DNA of 64,000 nucleotides from Nakaseomyces glabratus (lineage: Eukaryota; Ascomycota; Saccharomycetes; Saccharomycetales; Saccharomycetaceae): assembly GCF_010111755.1 (NCBI RefSeq), contig NC_088957.1:496001-560000 (forward strand), written 5' to 3'. Below, piece by piece: positions 8,479-18,786 of this stretch. Positions within the stretch are counted from its first letter, which is position 1; each line of letters opens with the position of its first letter. The position numbers and the translations under genes were made by a program. Below the pieces are notes generated by a model. It searched no databases. It saw only the letters and a list, made by a program, of their open reading frames with translations, and was not told the origin of the DNA.

Positions 8479-8616
8479 ATTTATCTATATCGTGATTATA
8501 ATGCATCATATCTCTCTGCAGTTTTATAACTCTTACAATAAACTAATTAGGCAAATTGTATAACGTTTTATCATAATGTCATTATTGAATATTAAACTTT
8601 TAAAAAACAAATGTAT

Positions 8617-11460
8617 CTATATACCATGCACCCTACGATAAAATAAAACATACGCATTTGAATTTACAACCTCGGACGTTTTCTTTACTAATCTATAATT
8701 TTGATCATCAAAATAATACCAACCTCTTGATAGTCCCTTATTAACATAAGAAGTATAATGCCCACCATACAAACTTCCAAAATGATTTGCAACGGCATAA
8801 AGACTATATTTGAAAGGAGGGATTTGACCTCTTGCTGGTAATTCATCAATACTTACACCCGGTGGTAGTCGGTCATCTTTATCGTTCGCCCAAAATGATG
8901 TCAAATCCAGGTTAAAGGGATAATCAATTAATTTAGTATTCTTGTTCATCCTATTATCGAACCTTTTAAGATGGATTATGAGGTTACGGGGTAACCTAGT
9001 AATTGTTAGTTGCTTTGTTGAAGGCTGCTTTTTTTTACATGTCGGACAGTTCCAATATTCATCATGTTCCAGCTTCTCACATTTTGTAAATTCATTAAAA
9101 CAGTCCATTAAATTTACCGAAGACTTGGTACCGGTTGGGAGCGGGACTGATAAGACTGAAAAGGGCTGGTATGTCGTCGAAGTATTGGAACAGACACTAC
9201 ACTTTAGTCTTGATGCATATTGCCCTTGGAATAAATCGATTATTACACTGAAGTTTGTAGTCAAAAATCTCTCCCATTCAATTGACGATGCAATTCTTAA
9301 AGATAATAATTCCCTCTTCTTCTCAGCTTCTTCAGAAAGCTCTTTTAATGGGGGGTTATTACCGCATTGATTCAAGTCCTCATGCAATCCATCCAATAAG
9401 AATTGACAGAACTCTTGACAGTCTTGTTGATTTGTATTTCTAAACATAGAATTTATTGAAGCGATCGCCATTCTAAATTGTGTCGGTCTAACTATAGCAG
9501 CTTTTTTTTCTTGATCATAACTAGTTTGGTGCATAATATGTGCAAGTCTAGCAAAATATCTCGCTAAGACTCCCTTAGAACCTAATTTACTGTTAATATT
9601 AATGTGCTTCTCGTAGGAGTTATTTAAAAATATCTGTGACAGTTCATTTGTACCCATAATGCATTGCAAGATACAATTCATATAGCACGAATTGCCCATA
9701 TTTTCCAAACCCACGGTAAAGTTCAAGTCATAATCCTTCTTTGTATTAGGTAACACTGAATGATTAAATTTTCTGCCAGTAGGACTTGACAAAACTTCTT
9801 TGATTGTTGCATTGCTAGAGCTTCTGAGACCTGTCGGTGACTTAGACACATCATCTCCAACAAATGTTAAAGAACTTGGTGAAACAGATTTGGCAGGACC
9901 AGGACTCATAGCTTGCGTTTTTGTCGTTTTGATAACAGGGTTACTGGGATAAGAAATAGGCATTGGCTTTAAAGGTGGGTCAAGAGATAAACCTGATAGT
10001 GATCGGTCATTAAAGCTGTTTGGATTTAATTTGGTATCGTTGTACAAATCATTAATTGGAGCCATTGGTGTTGATACAGACCTTGTATGAGACCCTAAGG
10101 ACATTGAAGATGTTCTCTTTTTATTAAAAAAATTTTTGAAGCTTGAACTTCTACTAACCTTACGTTCTGTAGGATTTTGGTAGATATTGTTATAGCCCTG
10201 AGTTACAGCTTCTGGCCTCATCATTGCCATCATACTTGAATCCATGGAGTTACTGACACTAGGAGTAAGTTCAGGGAGCTCCTGCAAACTTAAACTTCTT
10301 AAATCACCTGATACATAAACACTGTCGTCTTTTGTAGTTATAACTTCATTTGATTCACCTGAAGACTCTCTCGTACTATCCATCAAGCTTTCTTCACTAT
10401 CATCTCCGATGGATTTCTCATGGTCATCACTATGTTCTACTATATAACCATCTTTACACCAAGCCTCAATCCCATCCTTATGAACAAGCAATCGGCTAAA
10501 ACGACCGTTTGGCTGCATTGTGAGGTATTGGTATAAAATTTCTTTCAGACAGTCCAGTTTACTGGAGTATGACTTCAACAAATCGCTTGAGAGAGCAGTT
10601 GTAAGAATAATGTACTTGAAGTTTGACAAATTTCCGAGAAGTAAGATTTCATCTTTTGGTGCAGTTATCATTGATCTCTTTACTAAGTCTCTATAAGTAT
10701 AATTCTCACTGAATGCAATGGGCTCCAAACAGAGTATATTTTGAGCGCGAATATGCACATTATTGTAACTTTCCCTTTCTCTGACATCTATTATCAGTAA
10801 ATCATTGCTATTTTGTCGCAAAAGCTTGTCCAATTGGCTGCTATTGATATGTGCACAGAGCTGGGGCTGATCATTTTCAGTTAAAGAGCTTTTATCAGAA
10901 GGTGTATGCTTCTCTGAGACTTGTTTTTCATTATAATTACTTTCATTGACCTTCAGTATAGCCTTTGAATGATGAATAATTTCAATAGTTTCATCACTAA
11001 TCAGTGATGATAATATGACATTATATATCTGTAAGAGTTCCGATTCAATTGAGCCTGCTTTTTTCTTTATCGTATTCTTTAGGCTTTGGAACTCAGCTAA
11101 ACCAGGAATAACGTTAGTCATTAAGATATGAACTATCTTATAGTAAAAGTAAGCATGAACATATTGTATATCCAAATTTCCATGACTTTTTTTCCGTATA
11201 GCTTTTGTGCATTCATTAAGTTTTGACAAGTGATCTAGGCACTGATCAAGCAAGTATTTCATTTCATTATTCGTGACATCTGTACCTTTTGGTTTCTTAC
11301 CGTTACTAAAAGAGCTAGTACGTTTCAAAGTACGCATAATAACAGCATCGCACCGACTTTCTTGCACTATAAATTCTACCGCCTCTTGCGCCTTATTAAT
11401 CAACTGCGGGAGACCTATGTGCACGTCTATGTCGGGGACATTGCTTGGCACCATCTGCAT
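8617..11460 (-). CDS. DOA4: DOA4, ubiquitin-specific protease of the endosome
   Basis: The 947-residue protein has an N-terminal helical region, a rhodanese-like domain (about 205-345, with LLIIDVRERESYNNVHI), a long Ser/Asn-rich linker and a C-terminal USP domain. The catalytic Cys592 lies in GLENMGNSCYMNC and His901 in YGGHYTSYV. Zinc-finger cysteines appear as CSVC and CPTC. The YPFNLDLTSFW segment corresponds to the Doa4 region reported to recruit Bro1 through YPFL; the Leu is Asn here. Doa4 recovers ubiquitin from multivesicular-body cargo before vacuolar degradation. UBP5 is its WGD paralogue, but the neighbours DOS2 and FMP16 identify DOA4. The upstream in-frame TTG at 11463 is rejected in favour of ATG 11460. 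Confidence 0.96.
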   Translation of the reverse strand: MQMVPSNVPDIDVHIGLPQLINKAQEAVEFIVQESRCDAVIMRTLKRTSSFSNGKKPKGTDVTNNEMKYLLDQCLDHLSKLNECTKAIRKKSHGNLDIQYVHAYFYYKIVHILMTNVIPGLAEFQSLKNTIKKKAGSIESELLQIYNVILSSLISDETIEIIHHSKAILKVNESNYNEKQVSEKHTPSDKSSLTENDQPQLCAHINSSQLDKLLRQNSNDLLIIDVRERESYNNVHIRAQNILCLEPIAFSENYTYRDLVKRSMITAPKDEILLLGNLSNFKYIILTTALSSDLLKSYSSKLDCLKEILYQYLTMQPNGRFSRLLVHKDGIEAWCKDGYIVEHSDDHEKSIGDDSEESLMDSTRESSGESNEVITTKDDSVYVSGDLRSLSLQELPELTPSVSNSMDSSMMAMMRPEAVTQGYNNIYQNPTERKVSRSSSFKNFFNKKRTSSMSLGSHTRSVSTPMAPINDLYNDTKLNPNSFNDRSLSGLSLDPPLKPMPISYPSNPVIKTTKTQAMSPGPAKSVSPSSLTFVGDDVSKSPTGLRSSSNATIKEVLSSPTGRKFNHSVLPNTKKDYDLNFTVGLENMGNSCYMNCILQCIMGTNELSQIFLNNSYEKHININSKLGSKGVLARYFARLAHIMHQTSYDQEKKAAIVRPTQFRMAIASINSMFRNTNQQDCQEFCQFLLDGLHEDLNQCGNNPPLKELSEEAEKKRELLSLRIASSIEWERFLTTNFSVIIDLFQGQYASRLKCSVCSNTSTTYQPFSVLSVPLPTGTKSSVNLMDCFNEFTKCEKLEHDEYWNCPTCKKKQPSTKQLTITRLPRNLIIHLKRFDNRMNKNTKLIDYPFNLDLTSFWANDKDDRLPPGVSIDELPARGQIPPFKYSLYAVANHFGSLYGGHYTSYVNKGLSRGWYYFDDQNYRLVKKTSEVVNSNAYVLFYRRVHGI

Positions 11461-12263
11461 CAAATAACTAACAAAATAGCTTAACTTAAGACCTATTGCG
11501 TGATGTCTGAAACAAAGATATGAGGTACAGTCTTACTTGAGAATAAGTCTGCTATCTATGTATAGCCCTGTATTCTATTAAACTCGCTTTCAATACCAAA
11601 TTCCACTTATGAATCGCTCACACTACCGCAAATACTAGAGATTATTATAGTTGAAGTATTGTAGAGCACTTGGCGTCTACTTTGCCACTAAATAAAACTG
11701 ACTTACACCTATTTTGGTACCTGAGTCTTTATATATGGGGGCAAATGATCTGGTAATGGGTGCGACTAGTGACGGTCGCCCTGAAAATGTCGTACAAACC
11801 GTTATTTCCTTTGATAAGCATCGCATCTGAGAAGTATCTAGAAAATCACATGACTAATTAGATATTTATAAAAAAATAGAGCAATGAGTCTTACCATTTT
11901 AACCTCCGATACCCAGAACTCTGAACTATGGGTTGCAAGTGCCTATTAATGACATACTTATCTTTTTTATTAATTGCGTCTTTTCTAATTTTGGTAGTTG
12001 ATGGCAAATTAGTACTGGCTGAGTGATCCAACCTAAAAACAGTTAACAAAGTCAGTTATATTATAAAAATAGAGATTAAATAGTATTTCATTATTTAGTT
12101 AAATAAGAAATTTAACTGAATCGATATAAATAATCCTGTTAACACAGTTGCTAAAGCGAAGCAAAATACTTGGTCTCTAACCAATTCTCCATTTTTCACT
12201 GGAAGTCCAACATTTTATAAGAATATGAAAATTAAAATAAGTAAAATAATTTATCCCTACAAT
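11461..12263. other. Intergenic: DOA4 promoter / FMP16 3' flank
   Basis: About 800 bp. It contains a PACE-like Rpn4 site at 11681-11689 and an ATCACATG E-box-like sequence near 11845. No gene is seen. Confidence 0.6.
11681..11689 (-). promoter_or_regulatory. PACE-like (Rpn4) element upstream of DOA4
   Basis: The minus strand reads AGTGGCAAA about 220 bp upstream of the DOA4 ATG. It is one base from the proteasome-associated control element GGTGGCAAA bound by Rpn4. Function is inferred. Confidence 0.35.
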
Positions 12264-12548
12264 TTAGTAGACACCATCATCTGGTCTATTCTGCTCAATT
12301 CTTGCGTTCTCACCCTTTTCTCTTAAGTCATCACACTTGTAGTTATGGGATTTGGTGCTCTTACCGTGTTCAAGTTGTTCAAGATCTTTTTGGTTCTCAT
12401 CGAACATTTTTTGTTCAGCTTTCTCAGCAGCATTTTGGTCTTTCTTCAAGTGATCCTTGGTGAATAACTGGCGTGTAGTGGATAGAAATCTTGCGCATTC
12501 AGGTTGGCGAACAGATACTCTAGTATTGGCAATGACTTGTCTCAACAT
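12264..12548 (-). CDS. FMP16: FMP16-like small mitochondrial protein
   Basis: The 94-residue protein has a basic, Ser/Arg-containing presequence (MLRQVIANTRVSVRQPECARFLSTT, shown in part here) followed by a charged helix. The C-terminus, YKCDDLREKGENARIEQNRP plus DDGVY, contains a signature recalling S. cerevisiae Fmp16 (YDR070C), a stress-induced protein found in mitochondrial proteomes. Synteny between DOA4 and PAA1 is exact. Its biochemical role is unknown; the charged C-terminal half resembles small hydrophilic stress proteins. Confidence 0.88.
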   Translation of the reverse strand: MLRQVIANTRVSVRQPECARFLSTTRQLFTKDHLKKDQNAAEKAEQKMFDENQKDLEQLEHGKSTKSHNYKCDDLREKGENARIEQNRPDDGVY

Positions 12549-13600
12549 GGCTTTAATTTTTTTGCAGAACTTGATGGGGATGTTATGTATAGCTTATGTA
12601 TGTACAAAGTAAAAGAGTATACCAGAATCCTAAAGTTGTAAGAGAAGGGATGCTATATATTCAAGGTATTTATACTACCAACCAGCATTAAATGAAATTA
12701 AGAGTCCTTCTTTTCCAATAACTAGGCAATCCAATATACTAACTGCATTTTGCGTGCAATGTATGGCTATTTTCAGTTCACACACCCCCTTCTCCGGCAG
12801 ATACAACTTGTATTAGAGTCCTACGACTACAATATATTCCGGTTTATATTAACTTTTACGTACTAATAGCGAGGGACTATCAAAACTCATATTCCTGGTC
12901 CCCGTTATATTACTAGCATCCCAATAATCTACCCACTCTCCCCTAAGGTTTCTTTACATCTTTAGTGCCAAAAAGAAATGTGAATAGGCATTTGACAGGT
13001 TTACTAACTATTAAAGGGAAGAATTAAATTGAAGACACACAATGTAAATAGGTGAACAGCATGACCTAGCCCCCATTTACCTCCACACAATGTTATTTTC
13101 ATTCCCCACTTAATACAGTAACTTCTGGGAATAGCATGTAGACCCTACTGAATGAGCGAACACAAACATATTAAAATCGACTATGACATATACGACATGG
13201 TTTCTACTAACGCAAAATAATGCTCGGGTTAAAGACAATAAGGAAATTCTCAGGAATCCAGTCATTGAAATATAAACCTTTTTGTGGAGCACTAAGAGTA
13301 CCCTCAAAGATTAGTAAGCAATCATGAATATAGTTATCCATGTGGGTACAACAATAAAATTATTTAATTGCTATTCCCACCCATCATCTATGATTACAAA
13401 CAGGATAATAAAAATTATTTGCGTGTAAGAAATCATATATAGTACATAATTGTAATTCAGTTTCCTATATTCTTATATTTATCAAAATGGTTTGATAGTT
13501 TTTAACAGAATGAATATTATGGTGGAAATAGTTCATTCATTCTTTATCTTTTGACTCGATTTCATTATTGAGAAAGAATTTATCTTATTGTCATTCATAT
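12549..13600. other. Intergenic: FMP16 promoter / PAA1 3' flank
   Basis: 1.05 kb of AT-rich DNA with no ATG-initiated open frame I would defend. The region near FMP16 should hold its stress-responsive promoter; a CACACCCCC-type C-rich stretch lies near 12781. Confidence 0.55.
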
Positions 13601-14179
13601 TCAGCTATCATATTCTTCCTTGACTAGTTCTCTTTCCATGTCAATCCACTTGGTATTGCTGAAGTCAGGATCCTTTGTGACTTCCTTGTTTTCAGCAATA
13701 ACTTTGAATCCTATTCTCTCATAGAAAGGTATCAAGTGTTCATGTGCAATGATCACAATTCTGTTACCAACTTCTTGGTTGCTTAGCTTTTGGATGTAAT
13801 CAGTTAATAGCAAAGTGGCAAGGTTTTTTTTCTGATATTCTGGATCAATTACTAAAGAGTGTATAGCAATAGTACTACTACCTTCCACATGTGAGCCTGC
13901 TTGCATGCTGCTCAAAGTAATAAAACTACCCTTGATTTTAGTACCCATAACATGCCCTATCAACTTCTCATCTTTGATATCTTTTCCGTTGGAGTCCAAT
14001 TCTCTAATAAAAAGTCCCGAACATAGCTCAGGACAGGTCAATAAACGGTACTCAATGGTTTTCTCAGATGCTCTTTCATGAGGTGGGAATCCTTTGCTCT
14101 CCAGGGCAATAACTTGATCGCTGTCCTCAATGATCAGAGGTCTAATGTACATGTGCAAAGGAAGTGTTGGTGAGGCCAT
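13601..14179 (-). CDS. PAA1: PAA1, polyamine N-acetyltransferase (GNAT family)
   Basis: The 192-residue protein has a GNAT fold. The acetyl-CoA loop lies in [20 protein letters not shown], followed by [18 protein letters not shown], which is the usual motif B. The N-terminus ([18 protein letters not shown]) and C-terminus ([14 protein letters not shown]) match S. cerevisiae Paa1 (YDR071C, 191 residues). Paa1 acetylates polyamines and aralkylamines such as serotonin, resembling vertebrate AANAT. Neighbours FMP16 and IPT1 are syntenic. Confidence 0.95.
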   Translation of the reverse strand: MASPTLPLHMYIRPLIIEDSDQVIALESKGFPPHERASEKTIEYRLLTCPELCSGLFIRELDSNGKDIKDEKLIGHVMGTKIKGSFITLSSMQAGSHVEGSSTIAIHSLVIDPEYQKKNLATLLLTDYIQKLSNQEVGNRIVIIAHEHLIPFYERIGFKVIAENKEVTKDPDFSNTKWIDMERELVKEEYDS

Positions 14180-14952
14180 TTCTAGTATTTAATCTCGTTC
14201 ACAGATTGGAATGCTAAATCAAATAATTTGATCCAGATAATAAAATTAATATAAAAACGAGACAAAGAACAATAAAGTAATGCTGATCAGTGATACCTTC
14301 ATTAATAGATCATGGGACCTGCAAGATATGCATTTCAGTGCCAGTATCCATTGCACACACAGCATTTCTCAATCCCTCTCTCTGAGTTTGCTCGGCCCAC
14401 TGACTTTTTCCTTTGTCATTCTGCTATTAGCAGTTTCTAGGCACGTGACTGACAGTTATACACACAATGTCCTATTGTAATACTGACATACTACTGCGCT
14501 GGACCTAACGATTTTGAATAAATCACCATACATCTTTTATTTATTTGTATTTTAATTCAACCAGGAATGTATATTAGACGGGAGAAAATATATGAGGATA
14601 CTAATTAAAAGGTAAGAAATAAGAAAGATTATAAATAAATTTATAAGGTGCCAAAAATGCATAGTGTAAGGAAGATTTAGTAAGTAGTTTCTTGGAAATG
14701 TTCCATACTAATAAAACCCAGTCCTTTCCCCAATAGTAAAGCTGCAGTATTATAATGAAAAGTGGATAAAAAATACAATTGAAAGAAAAAAAAGTAGAAG
14801 ATTATTAGAATGCAATGCTTTTTAAAAATGAAAAATAAAAGATGAAATCAAAACAGAATATAATGTGGGCAAGTAAAATGATCATATCTGATGAAAGAAG
14901 GTATGTGTAGTCTGTTAGAAACATTTTCTATGAGAGCGAAAATGATAGATGC
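14180..14952. other. Intergenic: PAA1 promoter / IPT1 3' flank
   Basis: The PAA1-proximal part contains a CACGTG E-box at 14442-14447 in the context GGCACGTGACTG, about 260 bp upstream of the PAA1 ATG. The rest is A-rich IPT1 3' flank. Confidence 0.6.
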
Positions 14953-16506
14953 TTATGCTAATGGATCAAAGAACCATTCCCATCTAGTGCCTTGGAAAAC
15001 TCTCATACCCATGGTTCTTGCCTCATTTCTGGAATCGAACTTCAGACCTCTTCTTAGGTCATACCATTCCTTTAGCACACGGGGTTGCAACAAAAAGTAG
15101 TTGATGATTGTGTAACTCACTAAGGCATAAATTTCACCAATGAATAGGTCAAATCTCCAATGATGGTCCAGGTACATTGTGGTCCACCATTGTACACAGA
15201 TGAATATAGATGCCAGTAGTGGTGGCAGGATACCGGTTGTAATTGGCTTCAAGTACCATTTGCTAGTCAAAGTTGTGTCTTCGACGTAAGTTTCCACAAA
15301 TACGCTTGGCTTACTGTCTCCGAAACGTAGCTGTTGCTCTTGCTCTGTGGCACCCATGTTTTCCAAGTCTTGCAAGGGATACTCTTCCGTTCCAGACAGT
15401 GTGCTGCTGCTATTCTTTGTGGCGAAAGGTGATTGCTCCTCATTTTTACTCACGTATGATTCTTCATCTCCTTCGTTTTCGGAGGCCAAGTTTAGTGGTG
15501 ATCCCGACTGCGAGAGTCTGTCCTCCTCTGAGATGTCATATGGGGTGGAGTGCTGCTCGCCGCCGTGGTTACTGCGGAGTCCCGTACGCTTGGCGAAAGT
15601 GTGCTTCAATGTGGTGGCTCTGAAGCACAGGAACAGGAAGCACTGGAAGGCGATGGCGCTGTGCAGAGAGGGCACCGCGCCGAACACAATAGGGGACAGG
15701 TGGAAGCCGTTAGTGTTCAGGTGGGTTCCCAAGTGGGTGTCCACACGGGTCAGACCAGCTGCGTACCCTTCCTGTTGGTAGTTGACGTGCTCCTTGTCGT
15801 CTATGCCGTACATATGAGTGAACCAAGGCGATGCCATAGGCAGCAGCAAGTGTGTGCACACACCGGCCATGTTCTGCAAACCCAAGGCGAACCCGAAGCA
15901 TTTGACCACACCGGGTGCATGAAATACGTATAGGTATACCGCTGTCAAGATAGGAGCTGTCAAGTGCATGATAACGTAGAAGAACCAAGCGATCATGTCC
16001 TTAGTCTTGGTGAAGTTCTCTTCTTCTTGAACTGCGAAGTGGTGCGCCACGTTCAAAGCGCAGTATGACAAGATGGGCAATGCGAATGGCATGATGTACC
16101 TGTTCTTGTACATCTTTGGAGTGAGGCTATCGTACCACTCGTAGATGTTGTAAGATATGCGTTTCACTTTATAGAGGTAAAACCACACGAGAGCGGGAAT
16201 AACCATCAGGGACAGCGCAAACAACGCCGTAGTCACAAAAGAGATGTTGACCAGGTCTATGTCGTCGAGTTGCTCGAGGAATTCATACCAGAAATCACCG
16301 AACAACAGCTGATCCAGGTAGAAGGCACAGCGGGAGTGGATCGCCGGCCGTATATCAGTGGGTATCCATTGCGCATGGTGGAAAACAAACAACCACAGGA
16401 AGATAGGCGAGAAGTTAACCGCAAAATTGAGCGGAAGTGTCAGCAAGTTCCGCTGGTTCAACCCTGACAACACCACAGACTTAACAAACCACAGAATATC
16501 TATCAT
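14953..16506 (-). CDS. IPT1: IPT1, inositolphosphotransferase (M(IP)2C synthase)
   Basis: The 517-residue polytopic membrane protein has lipid-phosphatase-like (PAP2/AUR1) catalytic motifs: PSLHSAIAF with His282, and DHHWRFDLFIGE with His448-449. Several hydrophobic spans precede the first motif. A hydrophilic acidic insert (about 300-410) separates the two motifs, as in S. cerevisiae Ipt1 (YDR072C, 527 residues). The C-terminus LQPRVLKEWYDLRRG distinguishes it from Aur1. Ipt1 transfers a second inositol phosphate from phosphatidylinositol to MIPC, making M(IP)2C, the most abundant yeast sphingolipid, in the Golgi. In S. cerevisiae IPT1 is a Pdr1/Pdr3 target; a matching TCCGTGGA element lies upstream at 17576. 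Confidence 0.95.
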   Translation of the reverse strand: MIDILWFVKSVVLSGLNQRNLLTLPLNFAVNFSPIFLWLFVFHHAQWIPTDIRPAIHSRCAFYLDQLLFGDFWYEFLEQLDDIDLVNISFVTTALFALSLMVIPALVWFYLYKVKRISYNIYEWYDSLTPKMYKNRYIMPFALPILSYCALNVAHHFAVQEEENFTKTKDMIAWFFYVIMHLTAPILTAVYLYVFHAPGVVKCFGFALGLQNMAGVCTHLLLPMASPWFTHMYGIDDKEHVNYQQEGYAAGLTRVDTHLGTHLNTNGFHLSPIVFGAVPSLHSAIAFQCFLFLCFRATTLKHTFAKRTGLRSNHGGEQHSTPYDISEEDRLSQSGSPLNLASENEGDEESYVSKNEEQSPFATKNSSSTLSGTEEYPLQDLENMGATEQEQQLRFGDSKPSVFVETYVEDTTLTSKWYLKPITTGILPPLLASIFICVQWWTTMYLDHHWRFDLFIGEIYALVSYTIINYFLLQPRVLKEWYDLRRGLKFDSRNEARTMGMRVFQGTRWEWFFDPLA

Positions 16507-17461
16507 TGCATACAGGTTTTTTTAGTTTTCTTGTGTCTTCTCTTTTTTTTTTTTAATGGTTTCTTTGGTATTTCTATATCTATTGTTATGATGTATTTAT
16601 GAAATATTTTTTCCCTTCTCTTCTTTACAAGGCTATTGTTATTATATAGTCTTGGATGGAAATGCAATCTTGCACACTATGCCTCTTCAAGGTGAGTAAG
16701 CCTTTTAGAGTACTTTTTTTTTGTCTTTCGTCGTTGTGATTGCAATGAGCTTTGGTGTAAATTCTTTCCCATCTATTAGTGTTTAGGCCCAATCCCAGGA
16801 TTAAGTTATGGGGATAGCCTCTCAGGGTTTTGTTAGGAGATATACAGGTCTATACAGTATACAGTACAAAGCATACAGGATTTCCCTTGTAACTTGGCTG
16901 TGCTCGCACTCACAGCTAGGACAATACACTATGGATTGCCCTTTTTGTCTGGATAAGCCCTAAGGTATTGCCCCTTCCGCTATCTTCCTCCCTGCACCAT
17001 TGTACTGGCACTGTATGGAGAATAAGGAAAAAAGAAATTTTTAGTTTCTTCTTTATGACACCGGTTGTACGCTACTGACTGGGGGGGGGAAAGAGCTTGC
17101 TTTGTATTGCTTTTTTTCTTCCCCCCCCTCGCTTGTCCGCAGCAGTTATTGGCGTTTTCCTTCCCTCTACAGCGTTTTCTACTGTCCTTCTCTATCGGCG
17201 GAGCCTGCAAGCTGCTCTCAAGGGGTCCCCCCCCTTCCAAATTTCTTTTGGTAATTCTATGCGTTGTTCCTGCCGGTTCTCTGCATTTGCTATTGTGTGG
17301 GGAGAGGGAAGGGTGTTGTTTCTTTATTATGCTTTCTCTGCACATTGCGCTGTGTGCTGTGTGTTGTGTATTCAGTATACTCTGCGCATTGCACTGTGTA
17401 CTCAGTACTCTGCAGTCCCCCGTTGCGGCTCCGTTTCTTGCTTTTTTCTTCTTCGGCACGC

Positions 17462-17489
17462 GAAACTAGAAACTCGAAACTAGAAACTC
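17462..17489. repeat. Tandem 14-bp repeat, 2 copies
   Basis: GAAACTAGAAACTC occurs twice in direct tandem, immediately after an ACGCGAAA sequence. Confidence 0.85.
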
Positions 17490-17575
17490 GGGATGGACGC
17501 TTCGGGAAGAGGGAAGATTTCGGGTTTTATCGTAGCTCGTAACTCTTTACTGACGATGGACGGGACTTCGCTCGA

Positions 17576-17583
17576 TCCGTGGA
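17576..17583 (+). promoter_or_regulatory. Pleiotropic drug response element (TCCGTGGA) in the IPT1/SNF11 spacer
   Basis: TCCGTGGAA is the classical Pdr1/Pdr3 binding sequence. It lies about 1.07 kb upstream of IPT1 and 213 bp upstream of SNF11. IPT1 is a known Pdr1/Pdr3 target in S. cerevisiae; action on IPT1 here is inferred. Confidence 0.55.
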
Positions 17584-17796
17584 AACTTCTCTCCATCATA
17601 CGTATCGTGTTATATAGTCACATGGTGTTTAGTATATAGTGCTAGTATCTTTTTTTCCCTTACTACTCCCCACATCTAACCACTATAAGCCGTCGATGCA
17701 AAAAAACAACAACAACAACAACACTACAATAAAGTCAGCATAATAAGTATTGTCAACGGGAGGAAGACTAGAGAAAGGGCTTAGCGATCATTAAAG

Positions 17797-18084
17797 ATGG
17801 ACGTGGATGAACAGAAACAGTATAAAGTACAGCTCTTGCTGCATGTGAACAGTCTGTTGCTGGCGAGAGCCCTGCGGCTCTCGCAACAACAAGACCAACT
17901 GCAACATCAACCACAGTATCTAAAGCGCATACACGCTAACTTACAATGCATATCTCAATTGAACCAAGGTCTACCGAACGCTAAGCCTATGATAATGGAC
18001 CCGCCGCCTCAGCAGGACTCCCCACAACAAGATATACTGGCAAAACTATACCTACTAATGGCAAGAGTGTTCGAAATATGGTAG
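17797..18084 (+). CDS. SNF11: SNF11, small SWI/SNF complex subunit (short form)
   Basis: The 95-residue protein contains YKVQLLLHVNSLLLARAL near the N-terminus, KRIHANLQCISQLNQGLP in the middle and a C-terminal DILAKLYLLMARVFEIW. These blocks match the conserved C-terminal half of S. cerevisiae Snf11 (YDR073W, 169 residues). Snf11 is a SWI/SNF chromatin-remodelling subunit that binds a conserved region of Snf2. The Gln-rich spacer (LSQQQDQLQHQPQ) is short. The protein lacks most of the N-terminal extension of the S. cerevisiae protein, so this copy is close to a minimal core. The ATG at 17797 is preceded by an AT-rich leader. Synteny between IPT1 and TPS2 is exact. Confidence 0.88.
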   Translation: MDVDEQKQYKVQLLLHVNSLLLARALRLSQQQDQLQHQPQYLKRIHANLQCISQLNQGLPNAKPMIMDPPPQQDSPQQDILAKLYLLMARVFEIW

Positions 18085-18121
18085 TCATCGAATAAATAAA
18101 CCATCCCTTGTACTATATATT

Positions 18122-18739
18122 CCCCTGCATAAACAACCAAGTACTCGCCTTTCTGCTTATGACTAACAACATCTGCATGTATAACCCCCCCATTTATACA
18201 GTTTGTAATTTACGTATACTAGAATTTAATTCTTTATGAAAAAATCATTTTAACAATAGATACCATCCCCTCCCACTTCAAGCTACAAATTCTCCGTTAC
18301 TTGCACTTGCACTTGCACTTGCACTTGCACTTGCACTTGCACTCACAAATGACTTGACTCCCTAATATAATATACCTTTATATACACTAATTATTGCCCT
18401 TTCAATTATAGAAAATCCCCTTGGTACAATGGAAGAACGCTTCTACTTGGTGGGGACCCCCCTCTACCCCACCTCATTTAAACTGCCCCTCACCTCCTTC
18501 CCAATTAGGAACTATACAACGTCTTCCAGAAGAAATATTTTCCTTCCTGCTCAAACTTCGAAAGGAAAATAGCGATACTTTTGCATAGCCAATTCGTCAT
18601 CGGACAAAACCTCTCGTACTTGCAATTGTTAGTGAACCTTACACCGACAGTTGTATCACTTTTTTCTATCACACACTCTGCCCCCCCATAACAAAGGCCT
18701 TGCAGAAATTCCTTTCATCCCTTCCTCATCTGTCCCCCT
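18122..18739. promoter_or_regulatory. Cluster of six CCCCT stress-response elements upstream of TPS2
   Basis: CCCCT occurs at 18122, 18267, 18417, 18459, 18486 and 18735. CCCCT/AGGGG is the binding core of Msn2/Msn4. TPS2 is stress-induced through these factors in S. cerevisiae, so the cluster is very likely functional. Confidence 0.65.
18299..18343. repeat. Hexamer repeat ACTTGC, 7 copies
   Basis: Seven perfect tandem copies plus a partial copy (ACT) lie within the TPS2 promoter region. Confidence 0.95.
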
Positions 18740-18778
18740 TACTTTCTGGCAATACCCACCCCCCATTAAAACTAGTTA

Positions 18779-18786
18779 TATATAAA
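18779..18786 (+). promoter_or_regulatory. TATA box of TPS2
   Basis: TATATAAA lies 93 bp upstream of the TPS2 ATG, matching the yeast TATAWAWR consensus. Confidence 0.6.

Larger units (their letters stand above)
16507..17796. other. Intergenic: divergent IPT1/SNF11 region, unusually GC- and homopolymer-rich
   Basis: The 1.29-kb spacer holds G9 at 17081, C8 at 17121 and 17227, an imperfect pyrimidine/TG-rich repeat zone at 17340-17420, and ACGCGAAA at 17458. It also holds a duplicated 14-mer at 17462-17489, a drug-response element at 17576, GTCACATG near 17616 and a CAA microsatellite near 17707. Overlapping open frames at 16980-17540 begin at GTG/TTG or inside low-complexity DNA and look spurious. 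Confidence 0.7.

Noticed and set aside
11845..11930. ATCACATG followed by AT-rich DNA, as in a point-centromere CDEI-CDEII
   Set aside because: No CCGAA-containing CDEIII lies at the right distance, and the AT-rich stretch is too short. The other RTCACRTG sites (17616, 37210, 42127, 48995, 707) also fail.
16980..17540. Several overlapping open frames in the IPT1/SNF11 spacer
   Set aside because: They arise from G/C and CT/TG low-complexity DNA, some begin at GTG or TTG, and none resembles a known family.
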